Assembly: GCF_001949145.1 (NCBI RefSeq)
Contig: NW_019091435.1
Location: forward strand, 125,516 to 160,502
DNA from: Acanthaster planci
Lineage: Eukaryota > Echinodermata > Asteroidea > Valvatida > Acanthasteridae
DNA: 34,987 nt
Reading direction: 5' to 3'
A program made the position numbers and the translations under genes. The notes beneath the pieces were generated by a model that did not search any database, had not been told where the DNA came from, and was given only the letters and a program-made list of their open reading frames with translations. Shown here in pieces: positions 33,188 through 34,987 of this stretch (within the stretch, counting starts at the first letter, position 1; every line of letters starts with the position of its first letter).

Positions 33188-34987
33188 CTGTGAATAGACA
33201 CATACATGCAACAACAAATGAACAAAATTTATTGTTCTGTTGCACACGTCTGAAAATCTTAAAAACATTGATGGCCAATCCTGCAATTATAGTATGCCCC
33301 TATGGAATCTGTTGCTGTAGCGGAAGTCTTGTGTCATATTTGCCAGTGTCAAACATGGGTAAGCACTGGAAGATTTTGCCTGGTAACCCATACTTACATG
33401 TAGACTAATGTAGTAGGTACCAGGCAAAAATCATCAAATGGTTAACAAAAGTGGTCCTTGATTGAACTTGGCCAGTTATTTTGCTGATTTGAATACATTT
33501 ACCATTTCAAAGCATGCCATGTGAGCAGACGTGGTTGAATAGCATCAATTTACTCCTTCAGAAGTTAGTTTCGTGTATTTCTATCATCATAAATACAATT
33601 TTCACAAAAATATACATGTAATATCAAAATAGCAGAAATAATATGAGGATTCCAGATAAAAAGCAAATGCTCCAGTACAAGATCTGGAACCTGTCACTAA
33701 TTAAATGAGTTATATTACAATTTTTCAAGCAAACAAGCTACAGTACATGTATTTAAGTTTACAAGAAAATCAGAAACACAACATACAGTACTATTCATGC
33801 TCACATTAATAACCATAGTTGGTATCAATTGAATTGATAATTATAATAACTAACAACAAGGGATTAAGTGAACTATTCAAAAAGAAAAAAGAAAAGCAAG
33901 GGAAAACAAAGAATGACAATAAAAAGAAAGAAGTGGTCAGAGAGGATACATGATACATTTTTAACAGTACTTAAGATTTCCAATAAGTTATTCAACTATC
34001 AAAATAATGTGACAGCAGCGTGAGTGCCACTGAAGTCATAGTTAGTTGACCTTTGACGTTGAGGGAAGCCAGTAGGGTTTTTACAAGTATCATCTGTGCA
34101 TGTACATCAAGTCTTTGACACTAGTTACAGCATCATAAAACTGAGCTGTTTGCTAGGGCGCTAGTATTAAAGATTAAAGTCACACAAAATAGATTCCAAG
34201 ATCACTGCTCAAAGATAACAAAGTCACATTTTCTCCCAAAGCCACAGCCAATTGGTTAGTCACGTTCAAATATTAACAATCACTGATATGTGACTGGATG
34301 TTGGCAAAATACATGTACATGTATGCGCAATGGAACTCACAGTTTTAGGGGCTATATACGTTAAGGAAATATAAGCTGGATTCAAATTAAAACGGAAAGA
34401 GTTCCCTAGACGGAGATCACGCAATGTCCTGTGCACAAACCTATGGGACTAGTTAGAAACATTTTAAATGTTTTGATATTTTCTTTGGTAAACTTGATTT
34501 TTAGTGAGTTGCTTACCTTTAGAATTCTGTTCCTACATGTATGATAAGGAAACAAAGTCTACATGTACTTAATACATGTATGTTGGCAGTGATGTCCTCT
34601 TCCATATGAGAAAGACTTTGCTTGTGAAAAGTGGGCAGGACTGTGATTTTTGAGGGAAATTATGAGATAAAACAGCAATATTTATGTACTGTACACACAT
34701 ACCGCAACACCACAAAAAAGTATGAATAAAGAAAAATTATTTAGCACATGCCTGGATGAGGATTTTTGATGAATCTTGACAAATCTTAGTGCACTCAAAA
34801 TGGCTGGATCTGGTCATCAGACTAGGGGTGAAGTCACATGACCTGACAGAGCTTTTGTTCGTCAAACACAGGAAAGAAAAAATATGTTTACTTACATGTA
34901 AATATTGTTAAAATCTACCCAAACTAGAGTTGTTTGGATTCTGGAATTAATGTTTCTCTACTGGGTGCTTAAGTTAACCCTAACCCC
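33188..34987. other. Upstream flank or leader intron of the nuclear receptor
   Basis: This is AT-rich. A purine-rich stretch lies near 33880-33935, and several acatgtacatgta motifs are present, including a 14-base palindrome near 34313-34326. No coding exon is evident; the ORF at 33190-33408 lacks support. Confidence 0.45.

Noticed and set aside
34965-34987. Telomere-like sequence (ttaaccctaacccc) at the window end
   Set aside because: Fewer than three units are visible and the window simply stops there; it is not enough to claim a telomere or an interstitial array.
1-34987. CRISPR arrays, operons or bacterial defence systems
   Set aside because: All supported genes are spliced animal genes; no regularly spaced direct repeats or clustered intronless genes occur.

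Overview
The window reads as nuclear genomic DNA of a marine invertebrate, most likely a deuterostome such as an echinoderm, hemichordate or cephalochordate. Short exons with GT-AG borders sit in long AT-rich introns, the genes belong to animal families (nuclear receptor, PR-domain zinc finger), and the non-coding DNA is full of short transposon-like elements and TACATGTA-type palindromes. No operons, bacterial genes or CRISPR arrays are visible. Assignment to a phylum is an inference. There is one ambiguous base (n) at 3561.

Three gene models are supported, each by splice sites that agree in phase. (1) On the + strand, 727 to about 6255, lie the internal and possibly last exons of a basic, serine-rich protein I cannot identify; its 5' end lies upstream. 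(2) On the + strand, 11634-22399, is a complete seven-exon gene for a 425-residue protein with a divergent N-terminal PR (SET-like) domain and six C2H2 zinc fingers. Its first intron is about 5.6 kb. (3) On the - strand, 33146-26828, is a complete six-exon gene for a 410-residue nuclear receptor with both a DNA-binding and a ligand-binding domain. Its ligand-binding core resembles NR4A receptors, and its second zinc finger has a widened D-box (C-x8-C instead of C-x5-C). Genes 2 and 3 converge tail to tail, about 4.4 kb apart.

The rest is mostly repeats: a tRNA-derived SINE at 2270-2500 with a relative at 29815-30140; a large fold-back element at 3013-3868 in an intron of gene 1; a 12-bp minisatellite at 7563-7852; three related GGATCC-ended MITE-like elements in intron 1 of the PR-domain gene; and a hAT-like non-autonomous element at 30297-31164 in the receptor's largest intron. 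Five copies of GAGGGCGC, the core of the animal CTCF site, are spread through the window.

The best candidates for something undescribed are the nuclear receptor with the widened D-box, the compact PR/zinc-finger factor with a degenerate PR domain, and the unidentified gene 1. All exon calls come from reading ORFs, splice consensus and phase by eye; no alignment or transcript data were available.
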